A stretch of 64,000 bases of DNA from a cyanobacterium endosymbiont of Rhopalodia gibberula (GTDB lineage: Bacteria > Cyanobacteriota > Cyanobacteriia > Cyanobacteriales > Microcystaceae), in NCBI RefSeq assembly GCF_003574135.1, contig NZ_AP018341.1:682001-746000 (forward strand), given 5' to 3'. Below the pieces are notes generated by a model that saw only the letters and a list, made by a program, of their open reading frames with translations, did no database searches and was not told the DNA's origin. The position numbers and the translations under genes are program-made. Below, piece by piece: positions 50,387 to 60,763 of this stretch. Numbering within the stretch: the stretch's first letter is position 1; every line of letters starts with the position of its first letter.

Positions 50387-51442
50387 CTAACTAAATCTTA
50401 AACTAGATTTGATTTCGTTAATCGCCTCTAATAGCTGGGCAATTTCCTGATCGGTACCAACAGAAATTCTAACATAATCTTTAACACGAGGATTTTCAAA
50501 GTATCTTACTAAAATCTTTCTTTCTTTTAATTTTTTGTAAAGCTCTGATGCAGGTATCCATTGAGAAGATGCGAAAACAAAATTTGAGTCAGAATCAAAG
50601 ACTAAGAAATCTAAAGCTTTTAGGGATTCAATGAGATGACTGCGGGTTTGACGAACTTTTTGCCAAATTCCCTTAAAATATTCTTGAAAACTAAAAGCAT
50701 TTGTTCCTAACAATTGTGCTACTCTATCTAAATTATAGGAGTCTTTGACTTTATTCATTTGTTCAATTACGGGAGTTGAAGCAATTCCAAAACCCACTCT
50801 CATTCCTGCTATACTATAACTCTTGGACATGGTACGAGAAATGATAACGTTGTCATATTTGTTCAAAAAGTCAAGATGATTGTCATCGCTAAAATCTGCA
50901 TAAGCTTCATCAATTAAAACGATTCCAGTAGCTCTTTTACAAGTTTCTTCTAAGTAATCACGGTTCAAATGTTGCCCCACGGGAGGGTTAGGAGAAGCAA
51001 TAAATATTAATTTAGCTTCAGGACAAATAATCGGTTGATCAATGACAAACCGATTATTTGTAGGAATTTTAATAATAGATGCACCATGGACTCGCGCGAT
51101 TGTCTCGTATAGAGAGTAAGTTAAATCGAGAAAAGTAACAGTTTCTCCTGGATTTACAAATGTCCTTACTGCAATATTTAAGATATCATCGGAACCATTG
51201 CCTGCTAGGATATTCGCGGGAGAAACTCCAAATACTTTTGCCGCAGCTTTTCGTAATTGAGTAGAAACTGGATCAGGATACAATCTAACTTTTGTTAATT
51301 CTTGTTGAAGCCCTTCAAAAATCTCAAGAGGAGGTGGATAGGGATTTTCATTAGTATTCAATTTAATAAAATCATTGGTTTGAGGCTGTTCTCCTGGAAT
51401 ATAACCTGATGTTTTTTCAACGCATTTCCGAATAGGTGACAT
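50387..51442 (-). CDS. hisC: Histidinol-phosphate aminotransferase
   Basis: PLP enzyme converting imidazole acetol phosphate to histidinol phosphate in histidine synthesis. It is 351 residues, fold type I. The start FIKLNTNENPYPPP near residue 26, AGNGSDDILNIAVRTF near 80, DEAYADF near 175 and the PLP lysine in SRTMSKSYSIAGMRVGF near 207 are all present. C-terminal RISVGTDQEIAQLLEAI is normal. Assignment to HisC over a related aminotransferase rests on overall similarity. It stands as a single gene with eroded DNA upstream of the amidohydrolase side and htpG behind it. Histidine synthesis appears to be kept. Confidence 0.92.
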   Translation of the reverse strand: MSPIRKCVEKTSGYIPGEQPQTNDFIKLNTNENPYPPPLEIFEGLQQELTKVRLYPDPVSTQLRKAAAKVFGVSPANILAGNGSDDILNIAVRTFVNPGETVTFLDLTYSLYETIARVHGASIIKIPTNNRFVIDQPIICPEAKLIFIASPNPPVGQHLNRDYLEETCKRATGIVLIDEAYADFSDDNHLDFLNKYDNVIISRTMSKSYSIAGMRVGFGIASTPVIEQMNKVKDSYNLDRVAQLLGTNAFSFQEYFKGIWQKVRQTRSHLIESLKALDFLVFDSDSNFVFASSQWIPASELYKKLKERKILVRYFENPRVKDYVRISVGTDQEIAQLLEAINEIKSSLRFS

Positions 51443-51598
51443 AGAGACAAAGTTTATTGCTAGACCAAGAAAGTCTAGCGTGAAGTTATTATAGAATATA
51501 AACTTCTTAACGATACTTTAACGAGAATATCTAGTTAATAACAACCTAAAGTTTTCTACTCATATGCTACTCTAAACAAAATATAATCAACTTTTTTT

Positions 51599-51635
51599 AA
51601 AAAAAAGTGGGGATGCTATTTACCCATAACATCCC
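51599..51635 (-). terminator. Rho-independent terminator of htpG
   Basis: On the minus strand a 10-bp stem (GGGATGTTAT with ATAGCATCCC, one G-U pair, loop GGGTAA) is followed by CAC and eight T. It lies 33 bases past the htpG stop, a textbook arrangement. Confidence 0.88.
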
Positions 51636-51667
51636 GAGAAAAGTAATGTATCTAGTAAATAATTCTA

Positions 51668-53662
51668 TTATTTTGTTAAGCGAGTTAATATCTGGTTAGA
51701 ACGTTCTACAAAGGATTTCATTCCCTGCGAACCTAATCCTTGTTGTGCTATCACAGCTAAGTCGTAAACGTGTTGGCAAAGCATTTTAGCAATTTCTCCA
51801 GAGGGAGATTCACCTGTCCCTTGGATGATACTAGATTGACTTAATTGATAAATATTTTCAATCAACGGATGGTTAGTATTGATCACTAAAACGTGCTCTT
51901 CTGGAAATTCCACAGCTTGTTTTTGCATCATGGCCGTCATTTCCTGTAAACGTCGCATTGCTTCAGGTAATAGAACCATCACAGGAGGAGTACTTTCAGG
52001 AGTATTCGATTTTAACGCCTCAGTGCGAATATTTACCTTAGGTTTATTGAGTGCTTTCTCGAAAATTTCTTTAATTTGTTCACTTCGAGTTTTATTTGTA
52101 TTCGGATCAACAATTTCTTTGTTTTCATCCTCCTGTAACAGGGTTTTATCTAACTCCGCATCCACACGGGAGAATTGAACATCAGAATATTCTCGTTCCA
52201 AGAAGGGGATAAAGTAGTTAGTATCAATGAAAGAGTCCATAAACAGGATTTCTATTCCCTGATTTTTATAGAGTTCAACATAGGTTGTTTGGGTAGTTTG
52301 ATCAGTACAATAAAATACCCTATTTTCGTGATTTTTCTTATTTCTTTCTAAATAAGCCTTCAAAGTAGTAAATCCTGATTTTTCATAAATTGATTGTGGA
52401 TCTTTGTTGTTTTTTTCTTCTATGTTTTGCCAAACATCTCCTTTTGCTTCTGCTTTAATTTTTTCCGTTTCATCCTCAGTTTTAGTTGGTGTATCGGGAG
52501 GCTGATAAGTGGTCCGATAAATAAGGATGTCTTCTACTTGTTTCTTGAATTTATCTTCTTTGATAGAACCATATTTAACAAATGCTCCTACATCTTCCCA
52601 ACAACGAATGTATTCTTCTGGGGTTTCCTCTGAAAGTGCTCTCAGGCGATCAGCAATTTTTTTAGAAATATGATTAGCGATGCCCCGAACAGTTCGATGA
52701 TTAGTTAATGCACTACGAGAAACATTTAAAGGAATATCAGGACTGTCAATCACTCCTCGTAATGGCATTAAAAATTCAGGGATAACCTCTTCACAATGGT
52801 CACTGACAAAAACTTGATTACAGAAGAGTTTAATAGAGCCTTTTGAGACATCTATATCGGGACGAAGTTTAGGAAAATAGAGAATTCCAGTCACCAAAAA
52901 AGGGTAGTCAGTATTCAGATGTATCCAAAGTAAGGGATCTTCTTGGAAAGGATAGAGATAACGATAAAATTCTAAGTAATCTTCTTTAGTTAAATTTTGA
53001 GCTGGTTCTTTCCACAAAGATCGTTGTTTATTAACAGTCTCTCCTTCAAATTTGATGGGAACTAATAAAAAGTCAGAATAAGTTTTAACTAACTGACGAA
53101 TACGAGAGGGTTCGAGGTATTCTTGCTCCTCATCCATTAAAGTTAGGATAATGGTTGTTCCAATTTCAGTTCGAGAAGAATCTGTCAATTCAAATTCAGG
53201 AGAACCATCACAAGACCAATGTATTGCCTGGGAGCCTTCTTTATAAGAAAGAGTATCAATTTCGACTTTTTTAGCCACCATGAAAGCAGAATAAAAACCC
53301 AAACCAAAATGACCGATTAAATCATTGGTATCTTTCTGGTACTTATGAATGAATTCTTCCGCACTAGAGAAAGCAACTTGATTGATATATTTCTTTATTT
53401 CATCAGCTGTCATGCCAATGCCATTATCAGAAATAGATAGAGTTTTGTTATTTTTATCGATCGAAAGTATAATTTCAGGATCAGGAATTTCTCCCTTCAT
53501 TTCTCCAGCAAATGCAGCCATTTTTAGTTTAGAAATGGCATCAACAGAGTTAGAAATTAACTCCCGTAAGAAGATTTCGTGATCAGTGTAGAGAGACTTC
53601 TTAATAATGGGAAAAATATTCTCAGTATGAATGGTAATATTGCCTTTTTCAAATACTGTCAT
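51668..53662 (-). CDS. htpG: Chaperone protein HtpG (Hsp90)
   Basis: ATP-dependent dimeric chaperone of 664 residues. The N-terminal GHKL ATPase domain (1-about 215) holds IFLRELISNSVDAISKL near 35, SISDNGIGMT near 80 and the DLIGHFGLGFYSAFM lid near 115. The middle domain (about 230-500) includes CNQVFVSDHCEEVIPEFLMP and RGVIDSPDIPLNVSRSAL. The C-terminal dimerisation domain follows. Cyanobacterial HtpG supports heat and oxidative stress tolerance and is reported to act on phycobilisome and tetrapyrrole proteins. The frame is intact, and a strong terminator follows. The promoter lies in the 430 bases shared with the divergent gene at 54095; I see no CIRCE element there. Confidence 0.97.
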   Translation of the reverse strand: MTVFEKGNITIHTENIFPIIKKSLYTDHEIFLRELISNSVDAISKLKMAAFAGEMKGEIPDPEIILSIDKNNKTLSISDNGIGMTADEIKKYINQVAFSSAEEFIHKYQKDTNDLIGHFGLGFYSAFMVAKKVEIDTLSYKEGSQAIHWSCDGSPEFELTDSSRTEIGTTIILTLMDEEQEYLEPSRIRQLVKTYSDFLLVPIKFEGETVNKQRSLWKEPAQNLTKEDYLEFYRYLYPFQEDPLLWIHLNTDYPFLVTGILYFPKLRPDIDVSKGSIKLFCNQVFVSDHCEEVIPEFLMPLRGVIDSPDIPLNVSRSALTNHRTVRGIANHISKKIADRLRALSEETPEEYIRCWEDVGAFVKYGSIKEDKFKKQVEDILIYRTTYQPPDTPTKTEDETEKIKAEAKGDVWQNIEEKNNKDPQSIYEKSGFTTLKAYLERNKKNHENRVFYCTDQTTQTTYVELYKNQGIEILFMDSFIDTNYFIPFLEREYSDVQFSRVDAELDKTLLQEDENKEIVDPNTNKTRSEQIKEIFEKALNKPKVNIRTEALKSNTPESTPPVMVLLPEAMRRLQEMTAMMQKQAVEFPEEHVLVINTNHPLIENIYQLSQSSIIQGTGESPSGEIAKMLCQHVYDLAVIAQQGLGSQGMKSFVERSNQILTRLTK

Positions 53663-54094
53663 AGCTTCTTAATCTGGAAATGGTTTACATATTCTAAATA
53701 ATAATTGTGCCTGATTGTAGGTCAATGTTCACTCAGGGATTGTCCCCCTAAACAGATGTGGATTTCCGTACACTTATGATTTACAATTAGACTTCCTCGA
53801 ATATAATTTCTCAAATTAGCTAGACTCCCGAGGAACAGATTTGACAGAAACGCGTCAGTCCCCAATAGTGGTTAGTAAAGGTTTAGCAGCAAATGCTTTA
53901 ATTTTACTCAATTTGGCAAAATAATGTTGCGATCTCAGAGAGGATGTTATCCCTCGCTTATAAAGATTATCTATAAATTCTACTTACTCTTCAATTATTC
54001 ACCTTTTAAGTTCCCTCCGAGTTTACCCCGAGCTCGCTTTTACTTAACCGGCAACTTTTTTATTTAATCTATTGGTCCTGCTACAATCCTTAGA
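53663..54094. promoter_or_regulatory. Divergent promoter region of htpG and the 54095 gene
   Basis: 432 bases between start codons. Somewhat less AT-rich than other gaps. I see no CIRCE inverted repeat and no readable protein remnant. Confidence 0.4.
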
Positions 54095-55129
54095 ATGCCT
54101 TCTAATGCCAATGACAAGGCAACTCCTATTCTACTTTTATCTGAAACTAACACCGAAATGGCATTCATGACCAGTCCCCACAAAACATCTGCCACTGGCT
54201 GTTTAAATAAACTTATTTTTCTTACAATCCTAATTCTTAGTTCAGGAATCCTCGGATGGTTTGCAGGGAAAGCTTGGATCTCTCTGGTTGTTGGAGTTAA
54301 TGAAGGGAAAAATGCTAAAGTCTTTTCAGAAACATCTAATGAGAGTAATGTTTCTAAAATTAATAATGAGGAGTTACAACGCAAAAATAAGTTACGTAGT
54401 CGTCGCCAGAGCTTAGGATTAAATCCTAACTTGTTTGTTACCTTAGTAGATGAGTATTTTAGTGAGCAATATCCTAGCCAAAAAGGTCGTCACTTGAGTA
54501 ATAATGATGAAGATTATTCTTGGCGAAAAAAGTGGGACCAAACGGCAGCTTATTTACTTGATATTTTGGCATCTTTGAGTCCTGAGGCAGTTCAGAGAAT
54601 GGGGACTTATACTCAAAGTGATCAACATCACTGGAAACAACAAGTTAATAATTTACATTTAAGTAGTCGTGCTCTTTATAATTTAGTTGATACTCGCTTT
54701 TTTCATGTATTTCCTGAACATAAAAATACATCTTTTCTTAATAAAGCTATCGGTCAAATTTGGAATAGCATGATGTTTGATACTTTACAAGCTTTGCAAT
54801 CTAGTTCAATTTATGAAAAACTTCCTTTGACGGCTGTAGAATCTAACTTCATTCGGCGAGAGGCAACCCTAAAACTAGGGGAAGGAAGAGCATACGTTCT
54901 TTTCTTAGAAGCTTCTGATCGGATGAGGTTTGACTTAAAAGCAAATCGAGATATTTCATTATCTATTTATTCTCCAACGGGTGATAATAACTTAATCGAA
55001 AATTCTCAACAACATCAATGGTCGGGGATACTTCCTGAAACAGGATATTATGAAATAATAATAGTCTCTCATTCTAAAAAAATAGTTAACTGTCAATTAG
55101 AAATATTAGTTAATAAGAGTAATTTATAA
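54095..55129 (+). CDS. Membrane-anchored protein of unknown function
   Basis: Protein of 344 residues with one membrane helix at about residues 36-60 (LNKLIFLTILILSSGILGWF) after a short cytoplasmic tail. A helical region follows (about 100-235) with FVTLVDEYFSEQYPSQKG and a WRKKWDQTAAYLLDILA helix. The C-terminal 95 residues (about 250-344) form a beta-rich segment, FLEASDRMRFDLKANRDISL then SIYSPTGDNNLI and GILPETGYYEIIIV, in the style of PPC-type bacterial prepeptidase C-terminal domains. A similar layout occurs in uncharacterised cyanobacterial proteins as I recall. Start chosen at the first ATG; in-frame ATGs at 54158 and 54167 are alternatives. No catalytic motif seen. Confidence 0.75.
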   Translation: MPSNANDKATPILLLSETNTEMAFMTSPHKTSATGCLNKLIFLTILILSSGILGWFAGKAWISLVVGVNEGKNAKVFSETSNESNVSKINNEELQRKNKLRSRRQSLGLNPNLFVTLVDEYFSEQYPSQKGRHLSNNDEDYSWRKKWDQTAAYLLDILASLSPEAVQRMGTYTQSDQHHWKQQVNNLHLSSRALYNLVDTRFFHVFPEHKNTSFLNKAIGQIWNSMMFDTLQALQSSSIYEKLPLTAVESNFIRREATLKLGEGRAYVLFLEASDRMRFDLKANRDISLSIYSPTGDNNLIENSQQHQWSGILPETGYYEIIIVSHSKKIVNCQLEILVNKSNL

Positions 55130-56596
55130 TTTTAAAATTATTTTTCTATATGTTAATAACATAGGTTCTATCAAAAACTATGTATAAACTATAGTTTCTT
55201 AACTATTTTTATGTAAAAGTTTTAGTATTAATTTTGTACTATTCACAATATATGTTCATTTCTTTTAGGAATAGACAACAAGGAACAGTCCATAAAACAC
55301 GACGATGAAAAAATAAGTTAAAATTCTAAGCTATTAGGACGATAAAATTTAGAAACACGATTGTTTTTATCAGAAAATAACTTAAAATATAACTATTGTA
55401 GTCTTGATTATCTGGAAGTTTATATTTCAGATAATCAAGACTACAATAGTTGCTGTAAAAGAGTAATAAATAAGACTAGTTTACCTTTTGCTCCTATACC
55501 TAAAGAAGGTTTTTTGGTTAAATAAGTATAGATAATCATTCTATATTTAAAATTGAACATTTGAGATATATCTTAAAATTGTTCGTCAATCGTTTCAATT
55601 TTAAACCGCTTACACAAAAAGTTTTCTTGATTAGATCCACTAAATTTTACATCATCTTCTGTTAATGATAAGTAATTTATTGAAATCCTTATTAATAGAA
55701 AATTTTAAAAATTTATTGAGTAATATATCCTCGGCATCCAAACTATTTACAAATTAAACTTTGCGTTAACTCACAAATAAGTTGATGGTCATCTGTATTA
55801 CCTTAAGTTAACTTGAAAAACAATCATTTATCATGGTCGTCTACAATTAAATTACTGATAAATTATCAGTTAAACTTTCTTTATACTTCTATACTTGTAT
55901 TTAATCGTTGAATATCAATGTTCAGGCTGTAATCATTTGTATAAAATATTTGATGATTTATCTAATGAGCAGAAGTTAGGTTCCATGATGGCAATAACTA
56001 AAAATAGACTATTTTCCTATTTTCAACCAAAAAGGAGCGTAACAGTCGGTCGAAACTCTATATTTTTATATATATAGGATAATGAGGCAATTGTTTATTT
56101 AAAATAATTCGGAAAAGTTAGAGTGTTGAGAAATAATTGTACAATGATGCTTCGCGGTTTCATGCTATCCAGACAATCAAGACATAAACGAAGTTAGTAA
56201 AAGCATATTTCTTCAATTTAAAACAACTCATTGAGTTATTAAATATCACTATTAAGTCCTTAAATAATTAAGTGAAGTTAGTCTATTTATAGACATAAAA
56301 TTATAAGTAATATTTACTCATTTTTTTAGTAGTTTATAATTTTTAATCTAGTTAAAATTAATAATGTTTAAAAAGTTAATTTATAGTCAGAATTAGACTC
56401 AAAGAAAATTATCTATCAAGGTTGAGCACAATTTTATTTTAGATAATTTTAACTAAACTTTAAACTAAAACTTAGTCCCTTTGTTTTTTAAAATATTTGA
56501 GCATTATTGAGAATTAATAAGTTATTTAAATATATAGTTACCGCTTTATTTATTTCAGGGAAACTATATTTTATATAATTTATCAATGTGTAATTT
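55130..56596. other. AT-rich gap with hairpin and short ORF
   Basis: 1.47 kb. It holds the perfect hairpin at 55391-55451. A plus-strand open stretch at 55895-56077 (60 codons, non-ATG start) reads EYQCSGCNHLYKIFDDLSNE and later FSYFQPKRSVTVGRNSIF. The CxxC and sensible composition make it a possible gene remnant, but no family is recognised. The rest is AT-rich. Confidence 0.4.
55391..55451. repeat. 24-bp perfect hairpin
   Basis: Arms at 55391-55414 and 55428-55451 match over 24 bases without mismatch, with a 13-base loop. The arm begins AACTATTGTAGTCTTGATTA. It lies 260 bases past the end of the gene at 54095-55129 and has no T-run directly after it. It is the longest perfect stem I found in the window. 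Confidence 0.92.
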
Positions 56597-57592
56597 CTAC
56601 TCTCTACTAATTTTAGTCAATGCTTTCTCAATAACCTTAACGTCTGCCCCTGGTAAGTGAGTATTCTCACTAATATATCGTTTCCAAGCTTTCGTTCCTG
56701 GAACACCTCCAAAAATAGTTAGTAAATGACGACTAATACTATGAAGTTTCAATCCATTGTTACTCCAATAATCAATATAAGGAAACATTCTTTCAATAAC
56801 TTCATGACGTGTTAATGGGGTAACTATTTTTCCATAAATATCCCGATCTACTGTAGCAAATAAATAAGGATTATCATATGCTGCTCTACCAATCATAACT
56901 CCATCTATAAATCGTAAATGTTGTTTTATTTTTTCTAGGGTAATAATCCCCCCATTAATCTCAATAAAAAGCTGGGGAAACTGTTTCTTCAGGCGATAAA
57001 CATCACCATATCTTAAGGGAGGAAGAGTTCGATTTTCCTTGGGATTTAATCCTTTTAACCAAGCTTTGCGAGCGTGCACTATAAACCGTTGACATCCTGC
57101 TTCTGAAACGATACGGACAAAGTTAGCGAGATCTTCATAGCTATCGCATTCATCAATTCCAATACGATGCTTCACCGTGACGGGAATATGAACTCGTTTT
57201 TGCATTGCTTCAACACAATCTGCTACTAATCCTGGTTGTGCCATCAAACAAACCCCAAAGTTGCCACTTTGGACACGATTGCTCGGACAACCTACATTCA
57301 AGTTAACCTCGTCATACCCTAAATCTTCAGCAATAATTGTACATTCTGCTAATTCTTGCGGACTGTCTCCCCCTAATTGCAAAGAGAGAGGTTTTTCTTC
57401 TAGTGAGAAGTCTAGTAACTTAGAGCGATCACCGTAGTGAATGGCTGTCGTTGTAATCATCTCCGTATAGAGTAGAGTATAACGAGTAATCTGACGCATA
57501 AAATAACGGAAGTGACGATCAGTACGATTCATCATCGGTGCTATACTGAGCGGGTATCCTGGAGGCTTCTGATTTATAGAATAAAAAGTCAT
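56597..57592 (-). CDS. dusA: tRNA-dihydrouridine(20/20a) synthase
   Basis: FMN enzyme that reduces uridine 20/20a in the tRNA D-loop. It is 331 residues with a TIM barrel (SIAPMMNRTDRHFRYFMRQI near residue 17; LYTEMITTTAIHYGD near 40). The catalytic cysteine is in NFGVCLMAQPGLV near residue 114. VKHRIGIDECDSYEDLANFV and FIVHARKAWLKGLNPKENR are DusA-type signatures, as is the C-terminal HLLTIFGGVPGTKAWKRYIS. Length and motifs are normal. It stands alone with large gaps on both sides, and its promoter must lie in the upstream gap. Confidence 0.96.
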   Translation of the reverse strand: MTFYSINQKPPGYPLSIAPMMNRTDRHFRYFMRQITRYTLLYTEMITTTAIHYGDRSKLLDFSLEEKPLSLQLGGDSPQELAECTIIAEDLGYDEVNLNVGCPSNRVQSGNFGVCLMAQPGLVADCVEAMQKRVHIPVTVKHRIGIDECDSYEDLANFVRIVSEAGCQRFIVHARKAWLKGLNPKENRTLPPLRYGDVYRLKKQFPQLFIEINGGIITLEKIKQHLRFIDGVMIGRAAYDNPYLFATVDRDIYGKIVTPLTRHEVIERMFPYIDYWSNNGLKLHSISRHLLTIFGGVPGTKAWKRYISENTHLPGADVKVIEKALTKISRE

Positions 57593-58736
57593 TTAATTAG
57601 TCGATTTTTTGTTCTTGGGTATCTACTGTTAAATTTTAAATTTATTGAGAAAACTAATTGGTAACTTTAGTATTGATTTCTTAACTTTAAACGTTCTACT
57701 GTTCGCTGTAATAAACTAACCAGTAGTTTACTTAAAACTAAAAAAACTTATTTTTTGATATTTTTGTTTAACTTGTAAAAACAATCTAATCTGTATTTGG
57801 TTTTTATTTTTCTGTCAACTAAATAAAACAAATAATATTTTATTTATCTTATCTTTATTTAACCCCCAAATAATTCCATCTTTGTATTTATTGTAAAAAA
57901 TTATTTTTAGCTATATTTTTAGAGTTTCATCATAGGTTATACTTTGATTTTAAGTAGAAGCTTTTCATTATAATGGAAAAGTAAAAGAATAGGATAATAT
58001 TTATTTCTTGGAAATGGAGGAAGTCATAATTGCGATTACAGGCTAGAAGCTTATTATTGCTTATGCATTTTATATTATACCTTAATTAGCTGTAAAGTTT
58101 ATTCTTTCAGCTACTTCAGCAATAAACTTAAACTGTTGATATAGAAAAATATTTTTAGCTTGATAGAATTAATATAAAAATAAGGTAAAATATTACGGTA
58201 TTTGTTATAAAAATTTATAAGAGAATTTCAATTTTCTCCAATAAAAACAATAACTAGTTTTCTGAAAAAATAAGATAATGAATGGTTTTGTTGGCATCAA
58301 AATATTTAATTTTATAAAATAAAAATATAAAAAGTTGATTTTTAAAAACTTACCAGCAATAGGAAGTATTGTTTGTGCTTTATTGGCGATAAAAAAGGTA
58401 ATTAAAATGGGAAATATTATATTCTCAACAAGATCTTACTATTGGTATAAATATGTAAATAGATTGTATTAAGCAGAATGGCAACTATTCATTAGGAGCA
58501 TATATTGCTGATTATAACTAGTAGGGACAAAAAACAGATAAAAATGTAAAAGAAGCAGTGGTTATATTAACTTAATAATAGTAAAATTTATATAAAGAAG
58601 TGATTATAAGAATTATGAAAACAAGAAACTTAGAGGAAGTAGTAAGATGGTAAATATATTAAAAATAAAGAGTTTTGGTCAGAAGTAAAGATACTAAACA
58701 TAAACGTGCAAAAGCTCTATGAAAATAGAGTAAACT
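57593..58736. other. AT-rich gap upstream of dusA
   Basis: 1.1 kb, AT-rich. On the plus strand near 58430-58560, fragments such as DLTIGIN, IKQNGNYSLGAYIADYN and KNVKEAVVILT hint at an old gene but are too broken to assign. I see nothing else. Confidence 0.35.
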
Positions 58737-58965
58737 AAGTCCGATGGCGTTAGAAAAAGGAATAACAGCACCAAAAACGACGTTGTTTCCGTAGAGAAGT
58801 GAACTAGCTACAGGTTTACAGATATCGTCAGTATCTACTGAAGGAGCCGCGACGGAATGGTAGCAGTTAAAAGAATAGAGGTTATTAAAATACCGAAATA
58901 ACCTAGGTAGAGGCGGTTATTGATGCCGTTGGTTCATTAGCAAAACTGTTTTGTCGTTTTAGTGG
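58737..58965 (-). pseudogene. psbA: psbA (photosystem II D1) remnant
   Basis: The minus strand preserves the D1 N-terminal region. It reads KQFC, two stops where D1 has Asn-Trp, then [20 protein letters not shown] (D1: [20 protein letters not shown]), LLTATI, a deletion of about seven codons with a frame change where D1 has CFIIAFI, and then [16 protein letters not shown] and [20 protein letters not shown] (D1: AAPPVDIDGIREPVAG, LLYGNNIISGAV, PSSNAIGL). After this the similarity stops, so more than two thirds of the gene is gone. The nucleotide match is close too, for example CTCTACGGAAACAAC and TCTAACGCCATCGGACTT. It is a dead, truncated gene. I cannot say whether it was a standard D1 or the divergent D1 that some diazotrophs carry. 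Confidence 0.9.
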
Positions 58966-59447
58966 GATTGATACTTGAGACTACGACCACCACATAAATA
59001 GGGATTGATAATTTGTAACAACACGACAACTATTGGATTTAGAACTCTCTAAAGTTAAATAAATTCTACTCAGCGCTTGATTTTTATAGGCACTTGCTTG
59101 TAAGATATACTGTGGTGGCTAAAAAGCATTAATGACTATTGCCATGGCTAATAGCCGTTGTCTTAAATGAAACTGATAAGGTATCGTAAAAGCAACCAGC
59201 AGCTTAGTGTTGTAAGTCCGCCTTGAAGATACTGAGGAATAAAAATTATCCTTAAGTCTTGAGGAGAAAACGGCATCTTAACCAGGTATGTTCAACTGGT
59301 TAAACGTATAATCAAGCATCTTCTTGATATACCGAATCTAAAATATCACCCAAGGATGGAGGAGCGTACAAATATTGTCTTGTACCTCTAGACTTGATTG
59401 ATTGCTGCTCACCTATTGTCTAAATAATAATGTAGAGGGAAAAATCC
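58966..59447 (+). promoter_or_regulatory. Leader and promoter region of the ribosomal protein cluster
   Basis: 480 bases upstream of rplC. A hairpin with an 8-bp perfect stem (TTAACCAG at 59278-59285, complement at 59296-59303) lies 145 bases before the start codon and could be part of an autoregulatory leader. GAGGGAAAAATCC precedes the rplC GTG start. The proximal part of the psbA remnant may extend into the first bases. Confidence 0.4.
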
Positions 59448-60086
59448 GTGGCTGTTGGTATCCTCGGAACTAAGCTCGGCATGACCCAAATCTTCGACCA
59501 GGAGACGGGACTCGCGATTCCCGTCACTGTCGTTCAAGCAGGTCCATGTACCGTTACGCAAATTAAAACATCTGAAACAGATGGGTATAGTGCCATCCAG
59601 GTTGGATATAACGAAGTTAAAGAAAAAGCTTTAACTAAAGCTGAATTAGGGCATTTGAAAAAAAATGACGTACCGCCCTTGCGTCATCTAAAAGAATATC
59701 AGCTAGATGATCCTAATCAATATCAGTTAGGGGATGCTATTAAAGCAGATATATTTAACACAGGTGATTTGGTTGATATCGCCGGTAAAAGTATCGGTCG
59801 TGGGTTTGCTGGATATCAAAAACGTCATAACTTTAAACGGGGGAATATGACTCACGGGTCTAAAAACCATCGTCTTCCAGGATCTACTGGAGCCGGAACT
59901 ACTCCAGGAAGAGTTTATCCAGGGAAACGTATGGCAGGTCAGTATGGTGCGACCCAAGTCACCATCCGCAGACTTCAAGTAGTGCAAGTCTATAGAGAAC
60001 GAAACCTAATACTTGTTAAAGGAGCAATTCCGGGTAAGTCTGGGGCTTTACTTAATATTACCCCCGCCCAAAAAGTCGGTAAATAA
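59448..60086 (+). CDS. rplC: 50S ribosomal protein L3
   Basis: Early-assembly 50S protein near the peptidyl transferase centre, 212 residues. [18 protein letters not shown] at the start and [20 protein letters not shown] then [15 protein letters not shown] are diagnostic. It begins with GTG, with GAGGG 8 bases upstream. First gene of the cluster: rpsJ, which opens the S10 operon in many bacteria, is absent, as in other cyanobacteria. rplD follows after 44 bases. Confidence 0.98.
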   Translation: MAVGILGTKLGMTQIFDQETGLAIPVTVVQAGPCTVTQIKTSETDGYSAIQVGYNEVKEKALTKAELGHLKKNDVPPLRHLKEYQLDDPNQYQLGDAIKADIFNTGDLVDIAGKSIGRGFAGYQKRHNFKRGNMTHGSKNHRLPGSTGAGTTPGRVYPGKRMAGQYGATQVTIRRLQVVQVYRERNLILVKGAIPGKSGALLNITPAQKVGK

Positions 60087-60130
60087 TCGTGTGTAATAAT
60101 GACGACCGATCACTTAACTGAGAGCTAAAA

Positions 60131-60763
60131 ATGGTTGATTGTATCATTAAAAACTGGCAAGGAGAAGAAGCAGGTCAAGCAACCTTGGAGTTAAAAGTGG
60201 CTAAAGAAGAAAACGCCACTCACATAGTCCATCGTGCCTTAGTACGGCAACGTACGAATGGACGTCAAGGGACTGCTTCAAGTAAAACTCGTGCCGAAGT
60301 TAGAGGGGGCGGACGTAAACCCTGGAGACAAAAAGGAACTGGACGAGCTAGGGCCGGATCTAATCGTTCTCCATTATGGCGAGGCGGAGGGGTTATTTTT
60401 GGACCTAAACCTAAGAACTTTAGCCTTAAGATGAACCGCAAAGAGCGCCGTTTAGCCTTGAGAACCGCCTTAAAAAGCCGTGCTGAAGACTTAGTGATTG
60501 TAGAAAACTTTGCCGCTCAATTTTCTCAGCCAAAAACTAAAGAATTAGTCTCGGCTTTGAGCCGTTGGGGAGTAGAACAGGGTAAACAAGTCATTTTGAT
60601 CTTGTCCGATATTTCCAATAACGTCTACTTATCAGCCCGTAACGTTCCCTATCTAAAGCTATTAAGAGCTGACGGTTTAAATGTTTATGATTTGTTAGTA
60701 GCCGAAAAAATTGTCGCTACCCCAGAGGCCTTAAGCAAAATACAGGAGGTTTACAGTGACTAA
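60131..60763 (+). CDS. rplD: 50S ribosomal protein L4
   Basis: 50S protein lining the exit tunnel, 210 residues, and in E. coli the autoregulator of the S10 operon. [39 protein letters not shown] and [17 protein letters not shown] mark the tunnel loop. The last 8 bases overlap the GTG start of rplW, so the two are translationally coupled. Intact. Confidence 0.98.
   Translation: MVDCIIKNWQGEEAGQATLELKVAKEENATHIVHRALVRQRTNGRQGTASSKTRAEVRGGGRKPWRQKGTGRARAGSNRSPLWRGGGVIFGPKPKNFSLKMNRKERRLALRTALKSRAEDLVIVENFAAQFSQPKTKELVSALSRWGVEQGKQVILILSDISNNVYLSARNVPYLKLLRADGLNVYDLLVAEKIVATPEALSKIQEVYSD

Noticed and set aside
54064-54384. 106-codon minus-strand ORF over the start of the 54095 gene
   Set aside because: Opposite-strand shadow; the plus-strand protein has a sensible membrane helix and domain layout.
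55895-56077. 60-codon ORF with CSGCNHLY
   Set aside because: No ATG start, no ribosome site and unknown family; kept only as a note in the gap entry rather than as a gene.
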